A stretch of DNA of 64,000 nucleotides from Roseivirga sp. 4D4 (GTDB lineage Bacteria; Bacteroidota; Bacteroidia; Cytophagales; Cyclobacteriaceae), in NCBI RefSeq assembly GCF_001747095.1, contig NZ_MDGP01000001.1, positions 3,331,001 through 3,395,000 on the forward strand. Direction: 5' to 3'. The notes beneath the pieces are model-generated. The model was not told the DNA's origin. It saw only the letters and a list, made by a program, of their open reading frames with translations, and did not search any database. A program made the position numbers and the translations under genes. Of this stretch, positions 42,741 through 52,466 are shown piece after piece; position 1 is the first letter of the stretch, and the number at the start of each line of letters is the position of its first letter.

Positions 42741-44606
42741 ATGTATCCAGCGTACGATGTTATAGTAGTAGGAGCCGGCCATGCCGGATGTGAAGCAGCA
42801 AATGCCGCAGCTCAAATGGGTTCTAAAGTTCTGCTGATTACCATGAACATGAACACCATAGCCCAGATGTCATGCAACCCAGCAATGGGTGGTGTAGCAA
42901 AGGGTCAAATTGTAAGAGAAATTGATGCACTCGGTGGCATGTCAGGAATCATATCAGACAAATCAATGATTCAATTCCGAATGCTTAATAAATCTAAAGG
43001 ACCTGCAATGTGGAGTCCTCGTACACAAAATGATCGAATGCGCTTTGCCGAAGAGTGGCGCCTAGCACTTGAAGCCAACCCCAATGTTGACTTTTGGCAA
43101 GAGATGGTCACTGGTATTCTTGTAGAAGGAAATCGGGTAACTGGAGTCACCACTGGGATGGGTATAGAATTTCGAGCTAAATCAGTCGTCCTCACCTCAG
43201 GCACATTTCTTAATGGCATCATACACATTGGTGAAAAACAATTTGGAGGTGGGAGAACGGGTGAAGGAGCATCAAAGGGTATCACCGAACAACTCGTCAA
43301 ACTAGGCTTTGAAGCAGGAAGAATGAAAACTGGCACTCCTCCTAGAGTTGACGGCCGTTCCCTAGATTATAGCAAAATGGAAGAACAGGCAGGCGATGAA
43401 AACCCACAGAAGTTTTCTTTCAGTCATCATACAAAACCACTTCAACAACAAAGAAGCTGCTATATCACCTATACCAATCCAAAAGTCCACCAGACCCTAG
43501 AACAAGGGTTTGATAAATCTCCCATGTTCAATGGAAGAATACAGGGGATAGGCCCACGTTATTGTCCTTCTATCGAGGACAAAATCAATCGATTCGCTGA
43601 GCGTAATAGGCATCAAATTTTTGTTGAGCCGGAAGGCTGGAATACTGTAGAAATCTACGTGAATGGCTTTTCTACTTCTTTACCCGAGGATATTCAATAC
43701 GCAGCCATTAAGAAAATCAGTGGGTTTGAAAATGTAAAAATGTTCAGACCAGGTTACGCCATTGAATACGACTACTTTCCACCTACACAGCTCAATCATA
43801 CTTTGGAAACTAAACTCATATCTAACCTATATTTTGCTGGTCAGATTAATGGGACCACCGGCTATGAAGAAGCGGCTTGTCAAGGCCTAATGGCAGGAGT
43901 CAACGCTCATTTGAAGAATCATGAACGGGAAGAGTTCACGCTTTCTCGATCAGAGGCGTATATAGGCGTATTGATTGACGACTTAATTAATAAGGGAACA
44001 GACGAGCCATATCGCATGTTTACATCCAGAGCCGAGCACAGAATACTCTTAAGACAAGACAATGCAGACCTTCGACTCACTCAAAAGGGTTATGACCTGG
44101 GACTCGCTACAGACGAGCGGCTCAATACTATGAAAGATCGTTCAGCTCAAATCCATAAGCTACTGAATGACCTCGATCAAAAGAAAGTGGATCCCGCTCA
44201 AGTTAACCCCACACTGCAAGAGCTTTCAACCGCTGAGATTCAACATCGCACCACACTGTCCAAGTTAGTAAAGCGACCACAGGTTCATGTAAATGATCTC
44301 AAAGGTATCGATGACACACTCGAAACCTATCTGTCAAAATATGAACAAGACATTATCGATGGGGCCGATATTCATATAAAGTATTCAGACTATATAGATA
44401 AAGAGACCAAGCTAGCCCAAAAAGTCTCCGAGCTCGAAGACCTGAAAATTAAGGAGGCCTTCGATTTCAAAAGCATTCCAGCCCTGTCTTCTGAGGCGAA
44501 AGAAAAGCTTGAAAAAGTCAGACCTAAAACAATTGGGCAAGCCTCCAGGATTAGTGGTGTTTCACCTGCCGATATATCCGTACTAATGGTTTACATGGGC
44601 CGATGA
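42741..44606 (+). CDS. mnmG: tRNA uridine-5-carboxymethylaminomethyl enzyme MnmG (GidA)
   Basis: The 621-residue protein has MnmG's full length. The FAD-binding loop VVGAGHAGCEAANAAA is at 8-23, followed by CNPAMGGVAKGQIVREIDALGG, the GTFLNGIIHIG segment, FGGGRTGEGASKG, the MKTGTPPRVDGR motif and the C-terminal EARITSRAEHR-type region (MFTSRAEHRILLRQDNADLRLT). With MnmE it modifies the wobble uridine of several tRNAs. gidA is near the origin in many bacteria, which agrees with the parS sites just upstream. Confidence 0.97.
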   Translation: MYPAYDVIVVGAGHAGCEAANAAAQMGSKVLLITMNMNTIAQMSCNPAMGGVAKGQIVREIDALGGMSGIISDKSMIQFRMLNKSKGPAMWSPRTQNDRMRFAEEWRLALEANPNVDFWQEMVTGILVEGNRVTGVTTGMGIEFRAKSVVLTSGTFLNGIIHIGEKQFGGGRTGEGASKGITEQLVKLGFEAGRMKTGTPPRVDGRSLDYSKMEEQAGDENPQKFSFSHHTKPLQQQRSCYITYTNPKVHQTLEQGFDKSPMFNGRIQGIGPRYCPSIEDKINRFAERNRHQIFVEPEGWNTVEIYVNGFSTSLPEDIQYAAIKKISGFENVKMFRPGYAIEYDYFPPTQLNHTLETKLISNLYFAGQINGTTGYEEAACQGLMAGVNAHLKNHEREEFTLSRSEAYIGVLIDDLINKGTDEPYRMFTSRAEHRILLRQDNADLRLTQKGYDLGLATDERLNTMKDRSAQIHKLLNDLDQKKVDPAQVNPTLQELSTAEIQHRTTLSKLVKRPQVHVNDLKGIDDTLETYLSKYEQDIIDGADIHIKYSDYIDKETKLAQKVSELEDLKIKEAFDFKSIPALSSEAKEKLEKVRPKTIGQASRISGVSPADISVLMVYMGR

Positions 44607-45487
44607 GCAACGAAACAATTACTTCTTGCCCGGTATGTGGCAACAATCAACTTGAATTTCATCAAGAAGTCCCTGACTATTTTGGTGACCAAGAGTCGTT
44701 CAAACTTAGCCTTTGTAAAAAGTGTGATACTCTTTCAACTAACCCTCGGCCAGACCAGACCAAAATCACAAAGTACTATAAATCAAATAGTTACGTGTCT
44801 CACGGGGATAAAAAAGGCGGTCTATTCACACTTTTATACCAACGCATTCAACTGATAAACTTCAAGTACAAACTTAGCCTACTTAACAAGTATACACTTA
44901 ACAAAAAGCATCTTGATTTTGGTTGTGGCACCGGTTCATTTCTCAACCTCTTGAGTAAAAAAGGCTGGCAAGTCAATGGTGTCGAACCAGATATAAAAGC
45001 AAGGACCATTGCCATAGAACAATATAATATTGCGAGCACTTTTCAATCATTGGAAGCGCTACCAATCAATGAAACATTTTCATCCATTAGTCTATTTCAT
45101 GTACTGGAACATGTTCACAGCCTTGAAGCGACTTTAAATCAACTCATCTCAAGACTAGACAATAATGGCGTAATCATACTAGCCTTACCCAATTACAAGT
45201 CTTATGATGCCCAATGCTATCAGAAATTTTGGGCTGGTTATGATGTTCCTCGTCACCTTTATCACTTTTCTCAAAAGAGCATCCATCAACTTGCTAAGAA
45301 TTTTGGCCTGAATATTGTCGCCACGCATCCCATGAAATTTGATAGCTATTATGTTAGTTTACTTTCAGAAGAGTATCAGTCGGGTAAGAAAAATTATTTG
45401 AAAGCATTTTTAAATGGGTTCATTTCCAATAAAAAAGCCAAAAAGTCGAATGAATACAGTAGCCTTATTTACGTTCTAAGCAAATGA
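44603..45487 (+). CDS. Class I SAM-dependent methyltransferase with N-terminal zinc ribbon
   Basis: A 294-residue protein. An N-terminal zinc ribbon uses two CxxC pairs (CPVCGN and CKKC, about residues 9-12 and 38-41). The methyltransferase motif I is HLDFGCGTGSF (~108-118), with an acidic VEPD at the end of the second strand and LFHVLEHVHSL as the later motif. The zinc ribbon plus Methyltransf_23 type is common in enzymes acting on sugars or cell-surface compounds. The target is unknown. ATGA overlap with mnmG, four-base overlap with the following lipoprotein gene. Confidence 0.88.
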   Translation: MSNETITSCPVCGNNQLEFHQEVPDYFGDQESFKLSLCKKCDTLSTNPRPDQTKITKYYKSNSYVSHGDKKGGLFTLLYQRIQLINFKYKLSLLNKYTLNKKHLDFGCGTGSFLNLLSKKGWQVNGVEPDIKARTIAIEQYNIASTFQSLEALPINETFSSISLFHVLEHVHSLEATLNQLISRLDNNGVIILALPNYKSYDAQCYQKFWAGYDVPRHLYHFSQKSIHQLAKNFGLNIVATHPMKFDSYYVSLLSEEYQSGKKNYLKAFLNGFISNKKAKKSNEYSSLIYVLSK

Positions 45488-47118
45488 AGTCTGACGGTAA
45501 ATTCATTTCAAGTCTTCTCTTTGGCCTTGTAATTCTGATCGCTACTTCCTGTGCGAGAGTAGGAGCTCCCACAGGCGGGCCAATTGACGAGACGCCTCCA
45601 TCGTTACTCAATTCCTCTCCTACAGATGGAACTACCAATTTCACAGGTCAGGCAATCCAACTCACATTCGATGAGCGTATCGTTACAAGATCCATTGAAA
45701 CAGATCTTATCATAACCCCAAAACCAAATGGTACCTACAGAGCCAGAGTCAATAAAAATATATTGTCCTTAAGCTTCACTGAGCCTTTTGATGAGAATAC
45801 AACATATAGCCTGAGTTTCGGTAGTACCATTCAGGACATTACCAATAACAATCCTGCTGAAGGAATAAATCTGAGTTTCTCTACTGGTGAATATATTGAC
45901 TCTCTGACTATTTCAGGTCAAGTTCTAAACCTCTATAATCAAGAACCAATAGAGAACCTCCTCGTCTCTCTTTATACAGAAAATGATTCCCTAGATATTT
46001 TAAACGGCCCCGCATCCTATTACAGTAGAACCGACTCTGTTGGTAACTACAGCTTCCGTAATCTACCTAATGGAAAGTTCAGAGTCTATGCTGTACGGGA
46101 TAAGAATAATAATAGCCAAGCTGATAGCGAGACTGAATTATATGGGTTTTACAAGGACACCCTCAACGTAAGCCGTTCCCTTACAGATATAGATTTCACA
46201 ATACAAGGTCTCAATACAGACAAACTCAGAACCACTTCAGCCAGACCTTTTGGGGTATACTTCGATATATCATTCAACAAATCGATCACGGACTTCCAAA
46301 TATTAGAAGGTGAAGACTTCATCTATAGTAAACCTGAAAACTCAAAGGTCAGGTTATATCGTTCTAATAGATCATATTCAGATACCACCCAAGTTATCTT
46401 TAGCGCAAAGGATTCCTTAAACACCATTCACACCGACACAGCCCAAGTTACATTCAATGACTCAAAGTTAGCCCCAGCAAACTTCAGTATAGACGTAACA
46501 CCTACCAGCAATGAACTTCCTCCCAAGGACACCATTTCCTTATCATTCAGTAAACCTGTAATAGACTTCAATGCTGACAGTTTGTACTATCAATTAGATA
46601 GTACGGCTCAAGTACCTATTGATATTACATCCATCACTTGGAATACGCTCAACACAAAGGCTTCCTTCCCGATTGATGTTGTAGCTCTACTAAATCAAAA
46701 ATCATCACCTAGCATTGCCTTATCATTCAAGCAAGCAGCTTTCATCTCCGCTGAAAATGATTCATCAATCGCCCAAGACAAAAACATATCTCTCCTTACC
46801 ACTGAAAACTCTGCAACTATAGGAGGCACAGTTATATCCGAGTCACCAAATATTATAGTTCAATTACTAGACGGAAGAACCCTCGAAGTCATAGAATCTT
46901 CTACTGAAAAGGAGTTCTTATTCAATTATCTACCTGCGGGACGTTACTTCATCAGGGTTATCAAGGACCTTAATGCTAATGGGAAATGGGATATTGGAAA
47001 TGTTCTCAAATGGGAAGGTCCCGAACCTGCTAAATTCTACTATGATGATTTCTATAAAACGAAACTCATAGAAGTGCGAAAGAACTGGGAGCAAACGGAC
47101 CTAAACATCTACTTTTAG
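45484..47118 (+). CDS. Ig-like domain lipoprotein
   Basis: A 544-residue lipoprotein (lipobox ATSC, Cys23) whose mature start, CARVGAPTGGPIDETPP, is typical of Bacteroidota proteins with an SbsA-type bacterial Ig-like domain. That domain spans ~35-135 (SPTDGTTNFTGQAIQLTFDERI...TYSLSFGSTIQD). A carboxypeptidase-regulatory-like beta fold (~140-245, SGQVLNLYNQEPIENLLVSLY...GKFRVYAVRDKNNN) follows, and a second such unit is at the end (GRYFIRVIKDLNANGKWDIGN). It is probably a cell-envelope protein; function unknown. It is the last gene before the proposed origin. Confidence 0.85.
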   Translation: MKSDGKFISSLLFGLVILIATSCARVGAPTGGPIDETPPSLLNSSPTDGTTNFTGQAIQLTFDERIVTRSIETDLIITPKPNGTYRARVNKNILSLSFTEPFDENTTYSLSFGSTIQDITNNNPAEGINLSFSTGEYIDSLTISGQVLNLYNQEPIENLLVSLYTENDSLDILNGPASYYSRTDSVGNYSFRNLPNGKFRVYAVRDKNNNSQADSETELYGFYKDTLNVSRSLTDIDFTIQGLNTDKLRTTSARPFGVYFDISFNKSITDFQILEGEDFIYSKPENSKVRLYRSNRSYSDTTQVIFSAKDSLNTIHTDTAQVTFNDSKLAPANFSIDVTPTSNELPPKDTISLSFSKPVIDFNADSLYYQLDSTAQVPIDITSITWNTLNTKASFPIDVVALLNQKSSPSIALSFKQAAFISAENDSSIAQDKNISLLTTENSATIGGTVISESPNIIVQLLDGRTLEVIESSTEKEFLFNYLPAGRYFIRVIKDLNANGKWDIGNVLKWEGPEPAKFYYDDFYKTKLIEVRKNWEQTDLNIYF

Positions 47119-47486
47119 GTTCTGAATCCGTAAGGATAACTTGTGTATAAAAGATTTAATCTCATCAACTTCTCCACACCTTCGGTCATTTCTTTAAACA
47201 CTTTCTGATCTTCTTGGATAAGTTCCTCCATTCAAACACGCTATCACCAAGCCATCCACAGTTCACATATCACCCGTATTTATCAACGTTTCCACGGACT
47301 TATCAATACTAATTTTTTAATCACTTAATAAACAAAGGTTTAGCACGTGTATAAAATGTTAAGAATAACTGTATCGTGAACATTTCGTAAACAAATATCT
47401 TAGCTTAGTGTGAATGAAAGAGATTTCCACATATCCACAGCCCTAATAGAAACAACTTAATTTTATATAAAGAATAATATACTAAT
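47119..47486. other. Candidate chromosomal replication origin (oriC)
   Basis: This 368-base gap has no gene. It carries DnaA-box-like nonamers: TGTGTATAA at 47142-47150 (exact TTATNCACA on the minus strand), TTCTCCACA 47170-47178, CCATCCACA 47252-47260, TTATCAACG 47280-47288, CGTGTATAA 47346-47354 (one mismatch, minus strand), ATTTCCACA 47423-47431 and ATATCCACA 47431-47439. AT-rich tracts (about 47308-47340 and 47459-47486) could unwind. Left of it the plus strand is C-rich, right of it G-rich by hand counts. Two parS sites lie 4.5 kb away. dnaA is not nearby, which is not unusual in this phylum. Confidence 0.72.
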
Positions 47487-49346
47487 ATGAGTGTGTTGAA
47501 ACTGTCGATAAAGTCTTGTCTAACCATCTTAGCTTGCACCATAATTAGTTCAAACTATGCAGATGCTCAGACAAATGATCCAGTTCAAATTGCCAAAGAA
47601 TACTACAACCAAGGTGAGTTCGATAAGGCAAAAGCAGAGTTTAAAAAACTTGCGCGGAACAGACGCAATATTCCGAGAATTCACGATACCTACTTCAAGT
47701 TGCTTCTTACTATTGAGGAATTTGGTGAAGCCGAAAAATATCTAAAGGGAATCATTAAAGATAATGCTTCTAATTTCATTTATGAAGTTGATTTGGGGGT
47801 ACTCTACCGAACTAAAAACGAAGATGAGAAGGCCAATGCCTTACTGGAAGAAGTCATTAAGAAAGTCACAGATAGGGCGTCAGTCGGTAAAAAATCTAAT
47901 GAGACGAGGTTTCTTGCTCAGGTGTTTTTTGAAAGAAACTTTAGAGAGAAAGCACTTGATACTTATATCAAGGGAAGAAATGCATTAGGTCAAGAAGATT
48001 TGTTTGCACTGGACTTGGCCAATGTTTATCGACTGATGAACAAGAAGCAACCAATGATCTCAGAGTATCTGAACTTCTCTAAAAATCAACCGCAGAACCT
48101 CAACTATGTAAAAAACTCCCTTCAGCGTTATTTGCAAGAGCCAGAAGATCTTGACACACTGGAAATGACACTCTATGAAGTGATACAGAAGGAAGCAGGT
48201 AACAGTACATACAATAACCTTTTAGTGTGGACACATCTTCAGCAAAAGAATTTTTCCGCAGCACTTAGACAGGCTAGGGCTTTGGACAGAAGGCTTGCTA
48301 ACAACGGAGATAACATTATGAATGTGGGAATGATTTCCTTTAGAAATTCAGATTATAAAACCTCGAAAAAAGCCTTCGGCTATATAATTGAAGAGTTTCC
48401 TGAAAGCCCCAGTAGACGGTTGGCTTCTCGTTATGTATTGTTGTCAGAAGAGGAGGTGTTGAAAAATAGCTACCCTATTGATTCAGCTGCGATAAGAGAT
48501 TTAATTACGAGATATGAGGTCTTTATCTCAGAATCGAGAGATGTTTTTTCGGTGATGGAGTCCCAAAGAAGAATTGCATTGCTACAGGCATTCCAACTAA
48601 ATGAAATTGAGGAAGCAATAGAAACACTGACTACGATGCTCGAACAACAAGTGGGCAGGCATAATGTGGTAGCAGAAGCAAAAATGGATCTTGCAGATAT
48701 ATACCTTTTGAATAAGGAGCCATGGGAATCCATCTTATTATATGGTCAGGTAGAAAGAATGTTTAAGGATGAACCCCTTGGCTATACAGCTAAGCTGAAA
48801 AGTGCCAAACTGTCCTATTTCAAAGGAGATTTTGAACTTGCTCAAAGTAATTTGGATATTCTGAAACTTGCTACCTCAAGAGAAATAGCGAATGATGCAC
48901 TTGATTTAAGTATTCTTATCAAAAACAACACCGTTTTCGACAGTACAGATGTAGTCATGCAAGAATATGCCAATATTGAATTGCTTTTATTTCAAAACCA
49001 AAAAACTGCGGCTTTGAGAGCGATGGACAGTATGTTGGTGAAATATAGTTATCACTCTATTGTAGACGAACTGCTTTATCTACAGGCTCAAACAGAAAGA
49101 GAATTAGGAAACTTTGAAAACGCGCTTAAGTCTTTGAATAAGATCAACGAAGCACATTACTTTGAGATACTGGGAGATGATGCATTGTTCTTGACAGGAG
49201 TAATTCATGAGGATGACCTTGGAGATTCCGAATCTGCTATGAAAATCTATAGTGACTTACTGACCAAGTTTCCGGGAAGCATATATGTAGCTGAAGCCAG
49301 AACCAGATTTAGGGAACTTAGGGGTGATTTCAGTAATGAAAACTAA
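47487..49346 (+). CDS. Exported TPR-repeat protein
   Basis: A 619-residue protein with a signal peptide (ending near ADAQ, residue ~28) and about ten TPR-like units over the whole mature length. The first is DPVQIAKEYYNQGEFDKAKAEFKKLARN and a late one is NFENALKSLNKINEAHYFEILGDDALFLTG. It most likely acts as a periplasmic or outer-membrane-associated scaffold. It is the first gene on the right side of the proposed origin and is followed after 8 bases by a small ORF, probably co-transcribed. Confidence 0.88.
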   Translation: MSVLKLSIKSCLTILACTIISSNYADAQTNDPVQIAKEYYNQGEFDKAKAEFKKLARNRRNIPRIHDTYFKLLLTIEEFGEAEKYLKGIIKDNASNFIYEVDLGVLYRTKNEDEKANALLEEVIKKVTDRASVGKKSNETRFLAQVFFERNFREKALDTYIKGRNALGQEDLFALDLANVYRLMNKKQPMISEYLNFSKNQPQNLNYVKNSLQRYLQEPEDLDTLEMTLYEVIQKEAGNSTYNNLLVWTHLQQKNFSAALRQARALDRRLANNGDNIMNVGMISFRNSDYKTSKKAFGYIIEEFPESPSRRLASRYVLLSEEEVLKNSYPIDSAAIRDLITRYEVFISESRDVFSVMESQRRIALLQAFQLNEIEEAIETLTTMLEQQVGRHNVVAEAKMDLADIYLLNKEPWESILLYGQVERMFKDEPLGYTAKLKSAKLSYFKGDFELAQSNLDILKLATSREIANDALDLSILIKNNTVFDSTDVVMQEYANIELLLFQNQKTAALRAMDSMLVKYSYHSIVDELLYLQAQTERELGNFENALKSLNKINEAHYFEILGDDALFLTGVIHEDDLGDSESAMKIYSDLLTKFPGSIYVAEARTRFRELRGDFSNEN

Positions 49347-49354
49347 AGGGTTTT

Positions 49355-49555
49355 ATGGCGAGCTCCTTTAATAACCTAAGGGTAGGTAAAAGGTTCCAAC
49401 TGATCAACTTTGGAGAATCCTTTGAGTTTGAAGTACTGGAGATAATGTCTGATGGTGATTGTAATCTAAAAGATATTCACACCCTTGAGAGTTACTCCCT
49501 CTTTGACCTTATCCGCTACGGTAAAGGTCCTGATTTTGACGTTAGTGATATATGA
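49355..49555 (+). CDS. Small conserved protein of unknown function
   Basis: A 66-residue protein with strand-rich, SH3-like pattern (VGKRFQLINFGESFEFEVLEIMSDGDCNLKDIHTLESYSLFDLIRYGKGPDFDV). It has no signal peptide or known motif. It starts 8 bases after the TPR gene, so it is probably translated from the same message. Small proteins of this type recur in Bacteroidota, but I cannot name a role. Confidence 0.68.
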   Translation: MASSFNNLRVGKRFQLINFGESFEFEVLEIMSDGDCNLKDIHTLESYSLFDLIRYGKGPDFDVSDI

Positions 49556-49626
49556 TCAGAAAATGATCTAAGTGCTAATAAAGTGTCAACAAAAATCAAA
49601 TTTTACTTTGTAAACGAGAAATTTAC

Positions 49627-49672
49627 TATTTTTGAATCCCCCAAATCTAGGCTGGTAGTTTTTTTGGGGAGT
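49627..49672 (+). promoter_or_regulatory. Promoter box and 5' leader hairpin before the SLBB gene
   Basis: TATTTTTG (49627-49634) matches the TAnnTTTG -7 consensus, with TTTG at 49607-49610 as a possible but short-spaced -33 element. A hairpin follows: CCCCAAA (49639-49645) pairs with TTTGGGG (49663-49669), ending nine bases before the ATG at 49678. It would lie in the mRNA leader and could limit ribosome access. Confidence 0.42.
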
Positions 49673-49677
49673 TATCG

Positions 49678-52365
49678 ATGATAAGCACTAAACTAAAATA
49701 CGTAGTAGTAAGGAATTTTTATGTGCTACTTTTTCTCTGTTTAACATCACTAATGATTGCTCAAACTGAGCAACAAGTGAACCGAGAACTTGAGAAAAGA
49801 GGCATTGATACCATTGAAGAGGTTCAAGCAGAGCTGCGAAAAAGAGGCCTTTCTGAAGAGGATGCAAGGAGACAAGCAAAACTCTATGGATTGGATTACG
49901 ACCAATACCTTCAAAAGTATATCTTAAACAAAGAGACGTCAACGAATGAAGTAAACCCTGTTACAAAGATTACTCCCGACCTTGTAGACTACACAACAGA
50001 GATAAAGGATCAGAACAATCAAGTAGCACCGACTGTTGAGGTTTCCGAAAAGCCTGATGACAATGATGGATTAAAGTACTTTGGTTATGATGTCTTCAAC
50101 AATAACCCTTATGCAAATCAACAGGCACTTGTTGGGAATATAGACCCAGGCTACATTGTTGGGCCGGGTGATGAATTGAGAGTTTACTTGTGGGGAGAAG
50201 CTGAGTTTCAGTTTGAGGGAGTCGTAGATATCAATGGGAACCTCTTTATGCCAAATGTAGGGCAAGTGTTTGTTTCAGGTACTACATATCAAAACTTAAA
50301 TCAAAGATTAAAACAATATCTCTCGCGATTCTATTCAGGTCTGACTAAAGACAAAATTTTCTTAGACGTTTCACTTACGAAACTAAGGCCGATTCGAATT
50401 ATGGTCATGGGTGAGTCTAATAACCCAGGGTCACACCTTATTAACGCTTTCGCCACTACGCTGAATTCACTTTATGCTTCTGGTGGAATCAAAACTTCAG
50501 GATCACTACGAGACATAAAAGTCTTTCGAAACAACAAGTTTGTATCGACCATAGACCTTTATGACTATTTAATCAAAGGCTCTATCTCTGAAGACCTACG
50601 TCTGATGAGTAATGATGTGATTTTTATTCAGAGTCGAATGAATAGTATATCGCTAAAGGGAGAGGTTAATAGACAGGGAATATACGAATTGAAATCAGGT
50701 GAAGGTTTGGTAGATCTGCTAGGCTTTGCCGGAGGACTTAAACCTACTGCACATACTTCATCTGTTACAATTAAAAGGGTGAAACCTCTTATAGGTAGAG
50801 ACAGCGATTCTGTTTTCGATCGTGAGATTATAACTATCGACTATGGACAACTCTTGCAGGATGGGGTCAATTTCAGAATTCAAGATGGAGATGAGATTAT
50901 TTTTAACAAGGTGTTGGACAAGTTCGACAACTTAGTAACTATTGCAGGTTCTGTATTTAGACCTGGAGAGTATGAGCTTGTGGAAGATATGACTATAAGA
51001 TCGCTTATCGAAAACGCAGGAGGCCTTAGACCAAATACCTACTTCGAAAAACTTGACCTTTTCAGGAAAGACAGAAACGGTGATCTAAAGTTCAGATCAT
51101 TATCGCTTTCTGAAATTATCAATGGCCAGATAAATTCAGATTTGAATTTGCAAGCGGATGATTCGATTAAAATTTATAGTGACCAAGAGTTAAAATCACT
51201 AGAGACGGTGTCTATTGAAGGCTTTTTGTCAGAACCTAAGACAGTCTTATGGAGAGAAAACCTGAGTCTTTATGATTTAATCTTTATGTCTGCGAACATT
51301 GAGGATTTGGAATATCAGAATAGAATCTTGACTAGCCGAGCTGACCTGTTAAGGTATCAGGCTGGAAAAACAGAATATCAAGTCATCCCGTTCAATTTAG
51401 ACAATGTTTTAGATAAGAAATTCAATGCAGTTTTGAAACCTAAGGACAAGGTGATCTTATATAGTCGTGATATCAATGAAGTGCTTGACAAGTATGTGAC
51501 CATTCGTGGAGCTGTTAAAAACGAAGGCCGTTTTGTATTGACTGACAGCATGACTGTTGAAGACTTAATTCTTCAAGCTGGTGGCTTTGTAAGAACTTCC
51601 TTCAAAGACTCAGTTACTGTTTCGAGAGAGAAGTTTGACTTTACGGGAAACCAGATAGCCGAGTTAACAAGAGTAAAAACAGATTTACCCTATTTACTTG
51701 GAGTTCAGGCTAAATCAAACGCCAGCTACTTCTTGGAACATAATGACAACATTTCTGTAGACAGAATACCTGGATCTTCTGAACAAAGAAGCGTCACCGT
51801 TGGTGGTGAAGTTAAGTTCCCTGGAACATACTCTTTGGAAAGCAAAGGAGAAACACTTTTGGGTCTTATTGATAAAGTAGGAGGGCTGTCACCCAACGCA
51901 TATCTAGGAGGGGCTACATTTATACGTAATGGACAGCGTTTGGCCTTTTCTTTTGACGACCTATTTACTAAAAGGAGTTCGAAATTTGATATAGTTTTGC
52001 AACCCAACGATCAAATTTACATCCCTGAATCTGTATACACGATAAATGTTCAAGGAGAAGTGGTGAACCCATCCTTGCAGAAGTTCATTGAGAACCAAGG
52101 GGTAAGAGCTTACCTGAGAAATTCAGGAGGAAAAACAAAGCAGGCTAAAAAGATATTCCTCACAAGGCCAGATGGCTTTACACGTAAGATTGGCTGGTTT
52201 TCTAACCCAAAAGTTTTAGATGGTTCGGTCATAACTGTTTCGACCAAACCGGTTAAAACTAGGGAGAGAGAGCCAGGCAAATTCCTGGAAAACTTTGGTA
52301 CTATCGCGGCCATTGTGAGCTCAACGCTGACTACCATATTCTTGGTAGAAAGACTCGGAAATTAA
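49678..52365 (+). CDS. SLBB-domain polysaccharide export-type outer-membrane protein
   Basis: An 895-residue protein with a signal peptide (ending near MIAQ, residue ~29). A Poly_export (Wza N-terminal) domain follows at ~155-240 (VGPGDELRVYLWGEAEFQFEGVVDINGNLFMPNVGQVFVSG). At least five SLBB repeats come next, around ~245-320, ~325-395, ~420-500, ~615-700 and ~705-790, with signatures such as VTIAGSVFRPGEYEL and VTVGGEVKFPGTYSLE. The C-terminus ends with a membrane helix (NFGTIAAIVSSTLTTIFLVERL). It is a pore for capsule or exopolysaccharide export. No glycosyltransferase, Wzc or other export genes are next to it. Confidence 0.9.
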   Translation: MISTKLKYVVVRNFYVLLFLCLTSLMIAQTEQQVNRELEKRGIDTIEEVQAELRKRGLSEEDARRQAKLYGLDYDQYLQKYILNKETSTNEVNPVTKITPDLVDYTTEIKDQNNQVAPTVEVSEKPDDNDGLKYFGYDVFNNNPYANQQALVGNIDPGYIVGPGDELRVYLWGEAEFQFEGVVDINGNLFMPNVGQVFVSGTTYQNLNQRLKQYLSRFYSGLTKDKIFLDVSLTKLRPIRIMVMGESNNPGSHLINAFATTLNSLYASGGIKTSGSLRDIKVFRNNKFVSTIDLYDYLIKGSISEDLRLMSNDVIFIQSRMNSISLKGEVNRQGIYELKSGEGLVDLLGFAGGLKPTAHTSSVTIKRVKPLIGRDSDSVFDREIITIDYGQLLQDGVNFRIQDGDEIIFNKVLDKFDNLVTIAGSVFRPGEYELVEDMTIRSLIENAGGLRPNTYFEKLDLFRKDRNGDLKFRSLSLSEIINGQINSDLNLQADDSIKIYSDQELKSLETVSIEGFLSEPKTVLWRENLSLYDLIFMSANIEDLEYQNRILTSRADLLRYQAGKTEYQVIPFNLDNVLDKKFNAVLKPKDKVILYSRDINEVLDKYVTIRGAVKNEGRFVLTDSMTVEDLILQAGGFVRTSFKDSVTVSREKFDFTGNQIAELTRVKTDLPYLLGVQAKSNASYFLEHNDNISVDRIPGSSEQRSVTVGGEVKFPGTYSLESKGETLLGLIDKVGGLSPNAYLGGATFIRNGQRLAFSFDDLFTKRSSKFDIVLQPNDQIYIPESVYTINVQGEVVNPSLQKFIENQGVRAYLRNSGGKTKQAKKIFLTRPDGFTRKIGWFSNPKVLDGSVITVSTKPVKTREREPGKFLENFGTIAAIVSSTLTTIFLVERLGN

Positions 52366-52416
52366 TCTAATGACATCTCGCCAGTTTGGTCGAAGAACAC
52401 TTTTCAAGAAAAATAG

Positions 52417-52428
52417 TATGCATGCATA
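52417..52428. promoter_or_regulatory. Perfect 12-base palindrome, candidate MarR operator
   Basis: TATGCATGCATA reads the same on both strands. It lies 39 bases before the marR start and about where a promoter would be, so the MarR product may bind here to control itself and the beta-oxidation operon. Confidence 0.5.
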
Positions 52429-52466
52429 ACAAATTTTTTCTAACTTCGTAAACCTCACAGCAGCTT

